Positions 23,234 through 35,700 of a DNA stretch of 64,000 bases are shown here, one piece after another; the first letter of the stretch is position 1; each line of letters starts with the position of its first letter. The translations under genes were made by a program, and so were the position numbers. The stretch is taken from NCBI GenBank assembly GCA_023213395.1, contig CM041465.1, forward strand, positions 200,081,741-200,145,740, written 5' to 3'. This stretch comes from Cycas panzhihuaensis (taxonomy: Eukaryota > Cycadophyta). The notes under the pieces are model-generated. The model ran no database searches. It saw only the letters and a list, made by a program, of their open reading frames with translations, and was not told the DNA's origin.

Positions 23234-25000
23234 ATTTCTATGATTATTTATCTACAAATCAATGCATAACCTAAGAGGATTGTTGTACTAAATTCATCAT
23301 ATTTATTAAAGTTGGAACCATAAGCATGGATATAATGGTTTATTAGTTTAACAATCTACTCAAAGAGAATCTCTGTGAAATGATAAGTCTCTGATTTTGG
23401 ATATATTATTACTCAAGTATCCTGTGCACATCGTTTATCATGCTACAATGGTTCCTCTCTATTTATAGTGGCCTCCTTATAATTGAACTTCACTTTGTCT
23501 TAAAGTCGATTGCTTCACTAAGAAGTATGCTCTAATCCCTAAAGAACTAGCTCTCCTTCTTAAAGGCATCTTGTCTTCGAAGATTTATACAAAACTCTAC
23601 CATTAAGGTTCTTTGCTTAGATAGATTATCCATCTACTCTTGTAGAGTCTCTATTATTATAGTCAACCTTGAGAGTTTATTCCTAATACATCTTAACAAA
23701 TCCAAATGTTTTATGCATGTAAGTGTTCAACTATAAGGATCTTATCATCACCATTATTTAATAAGCTCCAATCAAAAGTATATTACTTTGTCTTTTAGAT
23801 TCCCTTATCTTAACTTCATGTTCTCTACTTGATATAAGTTGCTTTAACTCTTAGAGTCTAAATCCATTTTGCCATGTTGACTTTGCTTTATCATTTCTTC
23901 TTTATAATGTGTTACGACATCTACCCTTTACTTAGTGCATGAATTTGATTTCATTAAGAATACAATTACATGTGAAGGATACTTTTCTAAAGAATAACTT
24001 GAGGATAAGTTAGATTTAGTATATTCTTTTAATAATAAGAATATGCCTAAGAAGAGAGGTATATATCTACTATTAAGGAAGTATGATAAACCACACACCC
24101 ACATAATTCTAATTAATAAAAGATGATGTGGTGCTTATAAATATCATAAGGTAACATGGAGATTACCTTTATAAAAAATTACATCTTACTCATTATGTAT
24201 TGTTAACAAAACTCCTTGCTATTAAAAAAATATTCATTGATAATGAGATCATGTTAGGCTAAAATGATAACATAACCAAGCACTTAAGGGCATCCTTATA
24301 TATTGATAAATAATTTAAGATGAGATAAAGTAATAAAAGAAAGAGGGCATAAGCCCTTAGAATTTATGGATAACTAGAATTAATATTTTAGCTATGACTA
24401 AATGATAAATAGAAACATCGGTATTGTATTTTATATAAGCTAATATATTCAATATATCCACTACTTACTATGTTATGAGCTTATACTTATCCTAGGTAAT
24501 TGGCATTAGTCGTAACTTAGGGTTATACAATTATGAATAATTACATAGTAGTTAAGAAGGCAACATTAAGTAAGTGATAAGTATAAGACAATGGATTCTT
24601 GAATACTAAGATAAAAGGCTATAGTAATGCATTTTCAACTAAATTGAGATTAGATATCCTAAGATATGTTGTTATCTCTTAGCAATTACAGGGTATAACA
24701 TATACAATTAATTATATGGGATGTTTGTATAGAAGATCCACATATATTCCTTTATTAATATAATGGTGAGAAACATGGATATAAAGAATCCTGACATGTT
24801 TACAAGATTATATCATTGTATATGCGAGGAATAATTAGAATCATGTTCAATGATAGAATATATCCCCTTGCAGAATGATTTCAGAGATTACTGAAATTTG
24901 GCATATAACATAATGTCTTAAGACCATGAAATAATTGAGATATCAGCCATATGTAAAGATAATTGGAATTATTGTTGTTTTTGTTAGATTTTACATTCAC
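23234..25000. other. AT-rich unassigned DNA
   Basis: No recognisable domain in either strand. It could be the interior of the element whose LTR ends near 23210, or of the one whose LTR starts at 25011, but translations do not support a specific call. Confidence 0.3.
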
Positions 25001-25010
25001 TTTAATACCA

Positions 25011-25308
25011 TGTAGAAAAATAAAATTGACAGAAAATAATAATGCACAAATGAAAAGCAACAACAAACACCAAGATCACAATGGTAACCCAGATCACAAC
25101 GGTACCCTTAAGGTACCTTAACTTGGATTATAACCATGAGGACATTATTACATCAATGTTTCCATATGATACATTGAGTATGTATTTATAATATTCAAGT
25201 TGGTTATGCTTGGGACCTACCACAAAATACCTGCATTATAATTAAATTAATTACATAAATGTGCATTACAACTTTCTCTCGTGAAGTGTGAACCAAGCTA
25301 TTTTAACA
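25011..25308 (-). repeat. LTR (minus orientation) with adjoining primer-binding site
   Basis: On the minus strand the 298-bp segment begins TGTTAAAATAGC and ends TTTTTCTACA. It is followed directly by TGGTATTAAAGTG (24998-25010), a variant primer-binding site, so it is a 5' LTR. A short minus-strand reading near 24880-25000 (MADISIISWS) may be the gag start. No partner LTR was found. Confidence 0.55.
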
Positions 25309-28300
25309 ATACTTATCGCTTGAACTAAGTTATGACTAGAAACAAACAAGTTCATTAAGTAGCTTTCATAGTATAATTTTTTAAGTGTCCTCAATGGGCC
25401 ATTACAAATTCTCATTATTCTTTCATTAAATATTTTAAATGATATCTCATCTTAATTCTTATATAGAAGTGTACTAACCATAATTAATATTGGATTAGAA
25501 TTTAGTGAGAAATAAAATATATATGGCATATTAATATAGAAGCTTCATTGGCTCACTTTTTGCACAAAAAAAGCAAAATAACAACGTATCGTGTATATAT
25601 GTAATAGTGAGTTAATAAGGCATATTATAATATAAGACTTCATTAGCCTAATATTCTAATGGTAGGAATAAATTCTAAATGTAAGAGAAAGATAACGAAT
25701 ATGATAAAAGTAAGAATCGCTTAAAGGGAGGAGCCTATATTCCATGTTCTTAAGGGTAATAAACTAAAATTATAATATATTATATTTTTTAGGGCATATT
25801 AAGTATATTTCTTGATATGATTTTCAATGCATTAAATATACATACTTTGTAAATTGCATTCAAACTTTTGAAAATTCAATTTTTATAAATATTTTGTAAT
25901 CAATACTTTTCCATATAAATAAAAATTAATTATTAAGCCACTTCTCTAAGATGTTACAGTCATAAGCATTTAGAAAACATGGAAAGATTAATTATAATTC
26001 TTTGATGGTCCAAAATGTGTAGTGTTTCACGTGACTTTGGCAGACTTTGGTCTATTGTAATTCTTATGTTTACAATTTGGATGTATTCATGATTGTATAA
26101 CAATGCTTGAAATACAAAAAATGCATATATTAGTCTAATTTTGAGTAATTCTTTATAAAATAATACAAAAGGCCAGCTGAATATGATTTAGAGTCAACAT
26201 TTTATATAATGTATTTAATTATGCATCATTTCCTTTCAACAACTAAATATATAAGAGAAGAGAAAGATGCTATATAAGGAATATATAAGGTGGGGCTTAG
26301 GGGTCTTAGAGACATATCATGGAGTGCCAACACATAACTTTAAGAAAGCAAAAAAGAAAATCCCAAAAAAGAAACCAAAGAAATAAACAAGGGATTAGTA
26401 TAAATAACAAAGAAAGAAAAAGATGACCGAAAAGAAAATGAAGAGGAGTACAAGTAGCAATGTGAATCATGGCTAAAAGATGTTGCACTAATTACCACTC
26501 AATTACCTCACTATGTAAAAGATGAAGTTATGATTCTAATGGAAAAGCAAGCATGCACATGTCAAGGACTAGTAATAGGAGCGGAGTTAGATGAAGAAGG
26601 GGTTTTCATTTTACTATCATTTGCTTTTGATGTAGGGTTTTTTAAAACTTAAATCATAAACCTAGTTTTATGAAGACTATCACTAATTCTCAAGAGAGGA
26701 TAACTAATGCACTTCACACTAGTAGGAATTTAATATTAAGTTACTTCAAAAGATGGGAGAAAACCTCTTAAGCAATTGGTGGGTATTCTATGTCCACTTC
26801 ATAACTCATATCCTTAGTGCCAAATCTATAATCATATTTATAATAGTCAACACACTAAAAGGATATAAGAAGGAATCATTAACACTTAAAATTGATAACA
26901 TTTCGCTTTAGGATCAATGAATATACTGCCAAGTCATGCATATTACATAAAATGCATTAATGATTTATTTAATATTTCAACTTGGTTTATAACTTCTTTT
27001 CCATGAACTTACATCTGCATGATGGAGGCACCTAAGCATGTTTAAATGCTCATACAATTAGCATTAAGAGCTTGAGTGATGATGTTGGCACTTCTTCTTA
27101 AGAGGAAGAGGGGCTTGAGTTTGAGCTCTTACAAAGTAGGTGTTTTACAACTATAGAGGGTACATTATATTTTGCTTCTATGGAATTGGGAATTATAAAA
27201 CTCGTGATCTCATGGTTCAAAATTTCTAGGACTAACCCAACAATGTATATAGGCCCTAAGAGCTTGATTATGTTAAGGAGTTTAAATAGGGCTTATGCTA
27301 TAGAGAATTAGGAGCGAGAGGTCATATGAATTTGATAATCAACTTGTTGCTTGTGATAAACTAGAATTTGTTCCTACACTGTGGATTGAGGATTTTCATA
27401 GACCTTTCACAAGTCCAATCTCATCTTAATAAGGGATAGTGTAATGTCAAGGGATCTTTTCAAAGATTACTCCCATTTATATAAATAATTTCTTATGAAA
27501 TTTCTTTCGATGTGAATGATTACCTTTTTTTATGATTAGTTTGAATGGTTCAAAAGATTGTTCATGGCTTATGCAAACTTTGATATGAAAATGCTCAATT
27601 TAAGTTTCCCAAGATCCTCACTACATGCATACTAGGAGAATATAGTAAGCTCCCCTCGATGTCACCTCGCTCTTAAAGTGGTTGCTCTACAGTGCATCCT
27701 ATTTTGGCAATCACACCCACTTGTCATGTTAGCTTTTCTTAACAATATGTGTCCTTACTATTTGTTGACAATGAATCTTACCTAGCTCAAAAATGTATAA
27801 TAAACACCCCACCTCCCTTATCGTGGCCTTAAAAGTTACATTGTGTATTATTGAAAACGACACCAAGCTTAGCACGAGTGCCTCTTACATTCAACATGAA
27901 GAAGAGGAGGGAAAAAAATATAATCATTTGACATTCAAAGTAGCGTTTAGAGGAGGAGGTTATGTGACTCGAAAAAGACTCTAAAGAGGATGACCGCGCG
28001 CATGACACACAAGTAGCATAGCGACACATAATCGTCGCTACTTCCCAGGAGGTCATCCATCATACATCAAAACCTGTGATGGCCATGCACAAGTATGAAG
28101 CACCTTAGAGAAGTAACTATGCATTATGCTTAGTTTACTATTATTTTTTTATTTTTTATGAGATCGAAATATCTCCTGCATATCGCGAATTTACCTGCAA
28201 CCAAGACATTAGAGATGGTGAAGTGATGCAACCTCTCCCTGTCCAACCCGTAGCACCCTAAGCCCTCGAAGGCGCTAGGAAGCCCCCCTAACGGGCTAAC

Positions 28301-28380
28301 CAACCGATTTTGTTTTTCCGTTTATAATTTTGTCTTTTCCGTTTGTACAATGGGAGAATAAAATAAAAAAAAAGTTTGGT
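25309..28380. other. AT-rich unassigned DNA
   Basis: No coding domain was recognised. There is a degenerate direct repeat of about 100 bp near 25530-25660 (GGCATATTA..ATA..AAG.CTTCATT twice). An A/G-rich tract spans 26335-26460. Short ORFs at 26306-26488 and 27793-28056 have no recognisable similarity and overlap low-complexity sequence. Confidence 0.4.
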
Positions 28381-28402
28381 GGTGGGTGTCATCGCGTTCG
28401 CT

Positions 28403-28411
28403 TTTTATAAT
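28403..28411 (+). promoter_or_regulatory. Possible TATA box of the 28775 gene
   Basis: TTTATAATA at the edge of the GC-rich island, about 365 bases upstream of the start codon. Further down, a C/T-rich stretch (28570-28680) typical of plant 5' leaders fits a transcribed region. The start site itself is not determined. Confidence 0.35.
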
Positions 28412-28718
28412 ACTCCGTTTTTAGCCTTCCAAATTTTTTTCATTAATCCTTTTCGCGTGTGGGCGGGCGTTTGTGCGTGGGTTGTGCGGGAGGCAAAGAA
28501 ATAGGGGGGGGAATCTGCTCAGTGTGTTGGGTAAAAGTCTTCGTACGCGCACGCCCGTTCTTATCAGGGTCAGTGACACATCCAGCTCTCCTCCTCCTGC
28601 AACTCCTCTGTTCTGCTACAACCACCACCTGCTCCCACTTTCTTTCTCTTTCTTTACCTTTTCTTTTTTTTTTTGTCTGCTCCCGTTGAATAATAATTTC
28701 ATCCCGTCCAAACATAAG

Positions 28719-28751
28719 ATGTCCGATCGGATCTGCGAGGCAAAGGCGTAG
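28719..28751 (+). CDS. Short upstream ORF (10 codons)
   Basis: ATG to TAG encodes MSDRICEAKA, ending 23 bases before the main start codon. It has A at -3, a usable initiation context, so scanning ribosomes could be delayed or lost here. Whether the peptide is conserved cannot be judged from this window. Confidence 0.4.
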   Translation: MSDRICEAKA

Positions 28752-28774
28752 TAGGTCAAGCAAAAGATCCGGAG

Positions 28775-29368
28775 ATGGCACAGCACCAGCAGAGGGCGGA
28801 TCCATCGTTCCAGCCCACGTCCGCCGTGAAGGGTCTGCGCTTCGGCGGGCAGCTGATGATAAAGAACTTCAAGGTAAGGCGAGCGTCGTCTCTGGAGGTC
28901 AACAGATTGCTATGCGCGGACGCGGGATCGAGCCCCTACCCCACGGCCGCCGCCTTCATACCGACGAATTTCTCCATCCTGGCTCAGCACGCCTGGCACA
29001 CCCTAACCCTAGGGCTGGGCACCAAGAAGTCCAAGGTCGTGATCTTCGTATTCGAGTCGGAGCAGCTCAAGTCCAGCGTGGAGCGCGTGTGGCCGTGGGA
29101 GATATCGCTGGGCGAGATTAACAAGAAACTCATCCGGGGCCTGCCCGGTTGCGAGATGGCGCGCTTCAAATTTAGAAAAGGTTGCATTACTTTCTATGTA
29201 TACGCGGTCAGGCGCCAGGGTTGCACCGGCTTTGCCAGGGCCGAGGATTTGAAGGCGATGTTGCAGAGCATCGTCTCCCTCAACGATTTCTTGGATCACA
29301 CCGCCATGTTGGCCAGTCCGCACCAGAGGTCTATCGCATTCTCCATGCCCATGGCCGTCGCTCACTGA
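28775..29368 (+). CDS. Conserved plant protein of unknown function, 197 aa, intronless
   Basis: This is the only intact gene-like ORF in the window. It starts in a good context (GGAGATGGC, purine at -3 and G at +4) and ends in TGA after MAVAH. The polar N-terminus of about 50 residues is followed by a dense, conserved-looking core: IPTNFSILAQHAWHTLTLGL (residues about 62-81), GTKKSKVVIFVFESEQLK, VWPWEISLGEINKKLIRGLP, GCEMARFKFRKGCITFYVYA, and a tail with LNDFLDHTAMLASPHQRSIA. I see no signal peptide, and one hydrophobic strand rather than a clear membrane helix. I recall similar plant proteins without an assigned function but cannot name the family securely. High G+C and open reading, against decayed flanks, argue for selection. 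An intron in the leader cannot be excluded. Antisense ORFs over this region are shadows. Confidence 0.85.
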   Translation: MAQHQQRADPSFQPTSAVKGLRFGGQLMIKNFKVRRASSLEVNRLLCADAGSSPYPTAAAFIPTNFSILAQHAWHTLTLGLGTKKSKVVIFVFESEQLKSSVERVWPWEISLGEINKKLIRGLPGCEMARFKFRKGCITFYVYAVRRQGCTGFARAEDLKAMLQSIVSLNDFLDHTAMLASPHQRSIAFSMPMAVAH

Positions 29369-29468
29369 CCGTCCCTATCGCTGCGGGTACTGCCGATTCT
29401 CATCGTAGCCACTCCCGTCAGTCCGTTGTGGATTCCTGTAGCATACATTTTTGCGGGCGGGCGGGAAG

Positions 29469-29487
29469 TATATATATATATATATAT
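29469..29487. repeat. (TA)n microsatellite in the 3' region of the gene
   Basis: About nine TA units, roughly 100 bases after the stop codon and inside the likely 3' untranslated region. Confidence 0.9.
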
Positions 29488-29677
29488 TATTGTAATGTTG
29501 TGTGTAGATTTCTGATATTGTTGATTCTTAGATTTAATTCTGAGCTCTGTGGACTGCTTATTGCTTCTGCCGCCGATCTTTGGTGTTGACGCCGACGATG
29601 GAGAATTTATTGTGTGAACGATTGTTGTTGTGGTTCTTGTTGTTGCCGTGAGGGATGGCACTGTCGTAGGAAAGAAA

Positions 29678-29683
29678 AATAAA
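29678..29683 (+). terminator. Possible poly(A) signal
   Basis: AATAAA within an A-rich stretch about 310 bases after the stop codon at 29368. It is the best canonical signal downstream of the gene. Confidence 0.4.
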
Positions 29684-29689
29684 AATAAT

Positions 29690-30440
29690 TAGCTGCACAT
29701 GCGAATCTGTTATTACGAGGACCGTTTCGGTTGTTGCGTCTTCTTCTTCCATTTCAATGTCGTCCGGCTTTCCTTCCATGGCAGTGGCAGCATGCGACCT
29801 GATACTCTCCCGTTACCAAATTAAGGTTTGGTCTGTCGTACCGTTTTAATTCCACGATGGAACGAAGCTTCGAGCACTGCCTTCTGAATCCAATGCGATT
29901 GCCCTTCTATTGAAGCCCTGTTCCATCTACCGGTTGGATGTAGATGAAAGTTACGTCTATTGATTTTATCGAACAGCGCATGTCCGCTTCCGTAAGATTA
30001 GAGCGGAAGTATTTTGTCTGCTGCACTTTAAAAAGGTTAAAAAAGTAGCGTAGTGGGGTGCGAAGTTGGCACGCTTCAGTTGACTGGGTAGTCAATTCCA
30101 AGGGCTGTTTCCGACGCGTCCACATGCGTGTGGGGGCATTCTATTATTTTTTCCCGCTTTTGGACTACGCGTCCGGGTCATTGCGCCGAAAGGGCACATT
30201 TGGCAAGTAACCCACAGTTAGTCAGAATAGGACGGGAACGGGTAACTGATTAATAGGCTAAGCACAGCGATGTTCAAAATCAGCAAAATTTGCGGTCTGG
30301 AGCTCCGGGTTCGGAGGCCGGAACCGCTGAAAGGAGGCCAAGATATTTTAGTTGAACCTAAATTGGGCAAATTTAAGTAGTTTAAAATGCAAAGTTGCTA
30401 ATGTGAAACTAAGAGGATGGTCTCATGCAGGGGGTGGGGG
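29690..30440. other. Low-copy-looking flank of the gene
   Basis: The base composition is less AT-rich than the surrounding repeats, and no element ends or domains were seen. It is probably ordinary 3' flank of the gene at 28775-29368. Confidence 0.4.
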
Positions 30441-30445
30441 TATAC

Positions 30446-30475
30446 AAAAATTGTAGCAGGGCCGCTGCAATTTTT
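30446..30475. repeat. Inverted repeat (12-bp arms, 6-bp loop)
   Basis: AAAAATTGTAGC and GCTGCAATTTTT pair with one mismatch around AGGGCC, and flanking TATAC/GTTATA could extend the stem. It may be the core of a decayed hairpin element. Confidence 0.6.
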
Positions 30476-30479
30476 GTTA

Positions 30480-32434
30480 TAACTTTTGTGCAGGAAAATG
30501 GGGTCCCATGAAAGTGGCCATTTCCCTTTCCCGCTCCCTTAAGTTACGAAGCTACCAAATGAAACTCTTATCACTCATCTAAAATAACAATGATGGTGGG
30601 TAAAATAGTAATGATGACTATGGAGTTCAAAGGATTGCCACATGGTTTTCATATTTATACAGCTAGTGTAGACGTTTCTATGAATTTTTCTAGCATATTC
30701 TATTCAATATAGGTTTGCACTTTTTTTGACCATTGAAGAGAGGGGGGTGGGGAAGTTTAGCAATTTTGCTACACAAGAATCAGAAGGAGACTCTCTCTCC
30801 TCCTATGAGCGGCTCCCTTCCTTAGGCACGGGGCCCCCTACTTTGTAAATTTTGGAACTCAACACCCCTCCATGGGACCATCATGTAAGAAATGATATTT
30901 GAGAGTAGCGATAAAGAATATATAAGATATGATGTCTTTTGCATACTCTAATTCAAAGACATTAACAAGACAATGAACTCTTAGAACAAACTAGAAGTCA
31001 AGTGTCACATAATATCAAAGTGTGGTTTAATATTAAGACATGAAAATTATTGACATAAAACTTGCCTCTATGATAATAGTCGGTCCAAGTTTCTTGGTGT
31101 CACTATCAATGCTTGGGAAGACGTAAATGGTGTTATATTAAGGTTAAGTGCATTCATTTAGTGATGTCAATGGAATCCCTTTGTCCAATGCTTCCCAAGT
31201 TGAAAATAGGCATTTCTTTCAATTTAACCCTCGTTCATTGTGCCCAAGTGCATTCCCATTTCTTATGCTTTTTTATGTCTATCATTTAGCTTGCAACATT
31301 TAACAACTAAGTGTTAAAACATGAATAAAATGTAGTTTTTTTTTAACATTAAACTTCTTATATTTAGAAGCTAAGTGCATTACTTGTCTTACACTTTTTT
31401 ATATCTATCATTTTAATCCTTGAAAGTTAGCAATCAAGTAGATAAAATGATGTTTTTGGTAATCCCTTGATTGCAAATGTCACTTTTTTCACAAGAGGTT
31501 GTTTGTATAAAGTTGCGGATTTTTTTTTCACTTATTATTTACTTGTGCTGCATCTTTAGCATGATAATTAATTTTATGCAACTAATATTCTACTCTAAAT
31601 AGCTAGTTGTCTAGTGTTTGGCATATTTAGATTCTTAATTTGGATTTAATTGTTAAATAATCATTTTATTATTAAATGTTAAAGTTTGTGTAACTTCATA
31701 TTCAACATTTGAATATGTTGGTAGCTAAATGGGAAATGTTGATGATTTAATTTTATATGTGCCTGATGCATGCCCAATATTATTGTTTGCTTATTTTTTA
31801 GTGTGAATTATATCCAAATTAGTGGTGGATTAGTTCATTTAGATTTTTAGTTGTTTGTTTTTATTGGCATTTAAGGTTTGCATGGTCTATTATTTAAAAA
31901 GGATAGCTTAGTCAAAATTTGCTGAGGTGCCTAAATTTGATTACTTCATAACATCATCAAAAGCATCCATCCATATATAATTTACACTAGATAGTATTTG
32001 TTTAACCTTCCACTCTAGCTTTTAATATTTAACCAACTACATTATTTCACATTTGAGAGTATCCACATAGCCTTCCATGCTAACCTTTTATATTTAACTA
32101 ACTACATTTACCTATGTTAGATAGTGTACTTATATAACTTCTTATACCAACCTTTCATATTCGACTAATTGCGTTAACCCATACTACATAGTACCTATAT
32201 AATGTTTCACATTGACATTTCATATTAACAAAAAATGAATTAATGATTCAATTATATACAAATTATTAAATCGAATTTATCCATGAAAACCATTAATAAG
32301 AGAATGTTGTTGTAGTTATTTACCATGGGTGTGTACTAGTGTATGTGTGTGTAAACAAATGGGGTTGTATGTGCATGTATGGGAGTGGAGGATGATGTTT
32401 GATGAAGACTTATTATTCAAAACTCTTTATTTTG
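30480..32434. other. AT-rich unassigned DNA with degenerate tandem repeats
   Basis: A segment around 31250-31450 repeats CTTTTTTATGTCTATCATTT with flanks about 120-140 bases apart. At about 31990-32225 three to four units of about 65 bp share TTATATTTAACTAACTACATT. No coding domain was seen. Confidence 0.5.
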
Positions 32435-32590
32435 TTGGACGTTGGGGCGTGTTGGTAAGTACTACCTCCTAACGTAAAGAATGTCCCAGGTTCGACCCCC
32501 AAGGGGTTTATAGGGGTGAACATCATGAAAGGATGACAAACTCTGACAAACTAAGAACTGATTCTCTTCTCAAGGCTCAACACCTTAAAA
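32435..32590 (+). repeat. SINE-like tRNA-derived retroposon
   Basis: GGGGCGTGTTGGTAAGT (about 32444-32460) resembles a tRNA A box, and GGTTCGACCCC (32489-32499) is an excellent B box. The sequence ends in an AAAACAAAAC-type tail. A short SINE is more likely than a functional tRNA because the acceptor and anticodon stems cannot be formed convincingly. Confidence 0.6.
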
Positions 32591-32700
32591 AACAAAACAA
32601 AACAAAGAAGTCTTTATTCTTAGTTCAAAACTTATAATCATAAAAAAACAAAACAAAACAAAGAAGTCTTTATTCTTAGTTCAAAACTTATAATCATAAA
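32588..32700. repeat. Tandem duplication of 56 bp at the SINE tail
   Basis: The unit AAAACAAAACAAAACAAAG plus AAGTCTTTATTCTTAGTTCA and following bases occurs twice in direct succession with no visible difference, so this duplication is recent compared with most repeats here. Confidence 0.9.
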
Positions 32701-35700
32701 AAAACAACCGTAAGATATAAAGGACAATTAGTTCTCTTATAAGAGTTATTTATGTTAACTTATATATTTGGCAAGTAAATATTATTATTAACCAAGTAAC
32801 ATCGCCAAATGGAAATGGTAAGGGACTTTTGAACGCTAATAATCGATGATAAAATAATGGTCATAAGGAGAAGAAACATATAGGAAGTTTATGTATGGTG
32901 TGGACCTTAACACTAAGCAAATGATTGGGGTTGTGAAAACTAAGCTATAAACACTCATTATCTCTTCTAAATCTTATGGTAGAAGAAGTAAGTTTTGCTA
33001 TAGAAGTGTATTCCAATTGTGGATAGAATTATGCTTCCATGTCTAGAAGTAATCTAGTTGTTAGCCAAACTCTAAAATTACTAGGGGCAATAAGATGTGG
33101 ATGAGAGGAAATGTGAATGATTAAATATTATGGATGATGATATGAAATGGATGGTTAGGATCTAAGTTTAGGAACCTTTAAAATACACAAAATGAAGTGT
33201 GTATATACTTTGAGCTCATCCAAAGTCACTATGTTATAATAATGCTTACATATTTAGACCACGTGAATCTAGCGTATGGAATGAGAAAATCACTTGAAAA
33301 AATAAATTGATAATTGTTTGAGTAATCCACCATTTAAGATTTAGACATTTCATTTTATCAAATAAATAATGGCCAAATTATATGAAACCAACATACAATT
33401 ACCGAGGGGTTATGATTCACCTTTATATAAATAAGGTGGTATTGATCTAGGTCCTAATATAGTTTGCCTTATTAATTGAGGCTTCAATGTGAGCATATTT
33501 ATTAGCCAAGGTCACTAAATCTCAGTTGCTTTATCACATTAATATTACTATTATTAGGGTGTAGAATGAGGTTAAAGCTCAGCACAAATACAAACACTAA
33601 TAACTTGAAACCTCAACAGATATGTAAACTATATATGACAAAATATTATAGATGAGTTAGAGAGGTTACAACATTATATCTTTGTAATCACATGCTTAAA
33701 TGGGTATAGGCATGCTTTAACACATGTCTAGAAAAGAACTAACTAGGTATGGACATGTCCCATCCTCGAAAATATCATAAAAAGTTATTTCCATTAAAGT
33801 GAATAAAATATCTTATCTACATGGCTATTAAAGTTAAACAATGATATTAATTAAAGGAGAACTATTGTAAGAACTATAAATGTCTAGAGTTGGTACTATT
33901 GTATAATACTCTCACTTAATGAATTAGGATCATCGCACTGATATGATGAAGGGTTAAGATGGATGTTATGTCATGCATACAAATCTATTAACATTATTAT
34001 AACAAGTGACTTTAGTTCACTAAAGTGGAGGCATAAGTTAGTGAGGACAACTTAAGATTATTGTCTTGATCTATGTTAGAGCCCTTGAAATGCATTATGT
34101 AATATTCAATGCATGAATAAGGAGAGAAAAGAGATTCAAAGCATGATGGAGAGAAGAATGCTAATGACCCTCTCTGATATCAAGTATTAATAATATTGAC
34201 TTGAGGGTTAAAAATAGAATTTCTTTTGATTATAGTTATATGAAAGCCATAACTTGTGATGAGTTATTTGACATACTACTTAACAAAAAGTTGCGGCATT
34301 GGGTGCCTCTAATCTAATTGTGTTATCTTTTAACTTAAAATGGACTAATTCAAGAGACCTAATGGACTCAATTGGCTTACAAGTGGATCGCATAGGTATT
34401 ACATAATATACATAATTTATGGCATTAATGATGGGGGAAGATGGGTGGAGAGAATGAAAATGAGGTAGAAACATAGTGAACCTATAAGGCTTACATCACT
34501 TAATAAGGTAATGAAAGATTGGATGTATCCTTTACAACATGAGGTCTCAAAATTGATATAGTATAAAGCTAGGCAAGATACATTAGAAGAATAAAATCTA
34601 GGAAGAATATTTGTGTCTTGTTCCTTTGTGTATTCGTCATGCTTTCAAATATTCTTTCTTTTTTTTAGTTTTATACCCATTTGGGCATTTTATAGGTTAA
34701 TTCCTTTCGCACCCTTGCTCTCTTATTTGGGGTCTATTATTCATACAACAACATACTTGTTTAACGACTTATGGTAAATAATTAGTTTATATGAGAAACC
34801 AAAGTATACATTCTAATATAGATGAAAGGATGAATCCTAATATAAGTAAGTGAGGTTGGGGGTGTGAAAAATTCTTCAATAGTAGGCATATGCAAAACAC
34901 AAAATAAAATGAAGAGATTTGAGTCATATCATATGGAGTTAGTCATGATCTCTTGTAAATGCATAATTAAGATGGTGCCCTTATACATTTGGTGGATATC
35001 AATGTAAAAGCGACGTATACAAGGAGTTAAGGGATAGGATTTTGGTTTTATATCCTATGTTACTTTTGACTAAATACATAATAAAAATAGGTGAAAGATT
35101 TAGGTATAATATAAGATGCTCAAATTGCTAACATGTGCTTAAACAAGCTTTTGGAGAAAATGTATTACATATAATGGAACCTATCATTGTATGCAAGAAG
35201 AAAAGAGAAGCAGAAGTGCAATTTGATATCTTGGTTTATTATCAAGGAACATTGCACTAATGTTGGTAATGGATAATTGAAGGTTAAATTCTAACCCTAC
35301 TTGTATAGAGTAATATTTCAAATGGATGGATAGATGCATGGATGGAGCTTTAGGTATATATGTATCTTTGTAGTATGTAATCTAATTTTTTATTGCCATA
35401 TTTTGATTTAGACTAACTTGGTTGAAATTACTCAATACAAATATGTAGTTATCGTGTATTCAATTGAATAGGTAGAATAACTATTGAGGAAAATAATGGT
35501 ATAAATACTTGGTTAATTTCATTCATAAAAGGGTTCCTTCTCCTCATATACTTTTGGTATTATATGATTTAAGTCCCTCCTATATGACCTTGCATAAGAT
35601 ATGATATTTTGATGGACATCTTGTGATTGTTGTATATGTTCCCATTACACATGGTTGCTTCACTTTGCTCAATCTTTGAAGTGCAAGTCTAGGGATTTCA

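Noticed and set aside
28443-28805. Minus-strand ORF of 120 codons over the gene leader
   Set aside because: Low-complexity, charged translation opposite a C/T-rich plant leader; a shadow of GC-rich sequence.
29009-29365. Minus-strand ORF of 118 codons inside the host gene
   Set aside because: Antisense shadow of the better, conserved-looking plus-strand ORF.
34160-34190. CTCTCTGATATCAAG read on the minus strand as a primer-binding site
   Set aside because: Too many differences from TGGTATCAGAGC, and no LTR terminus next to it.
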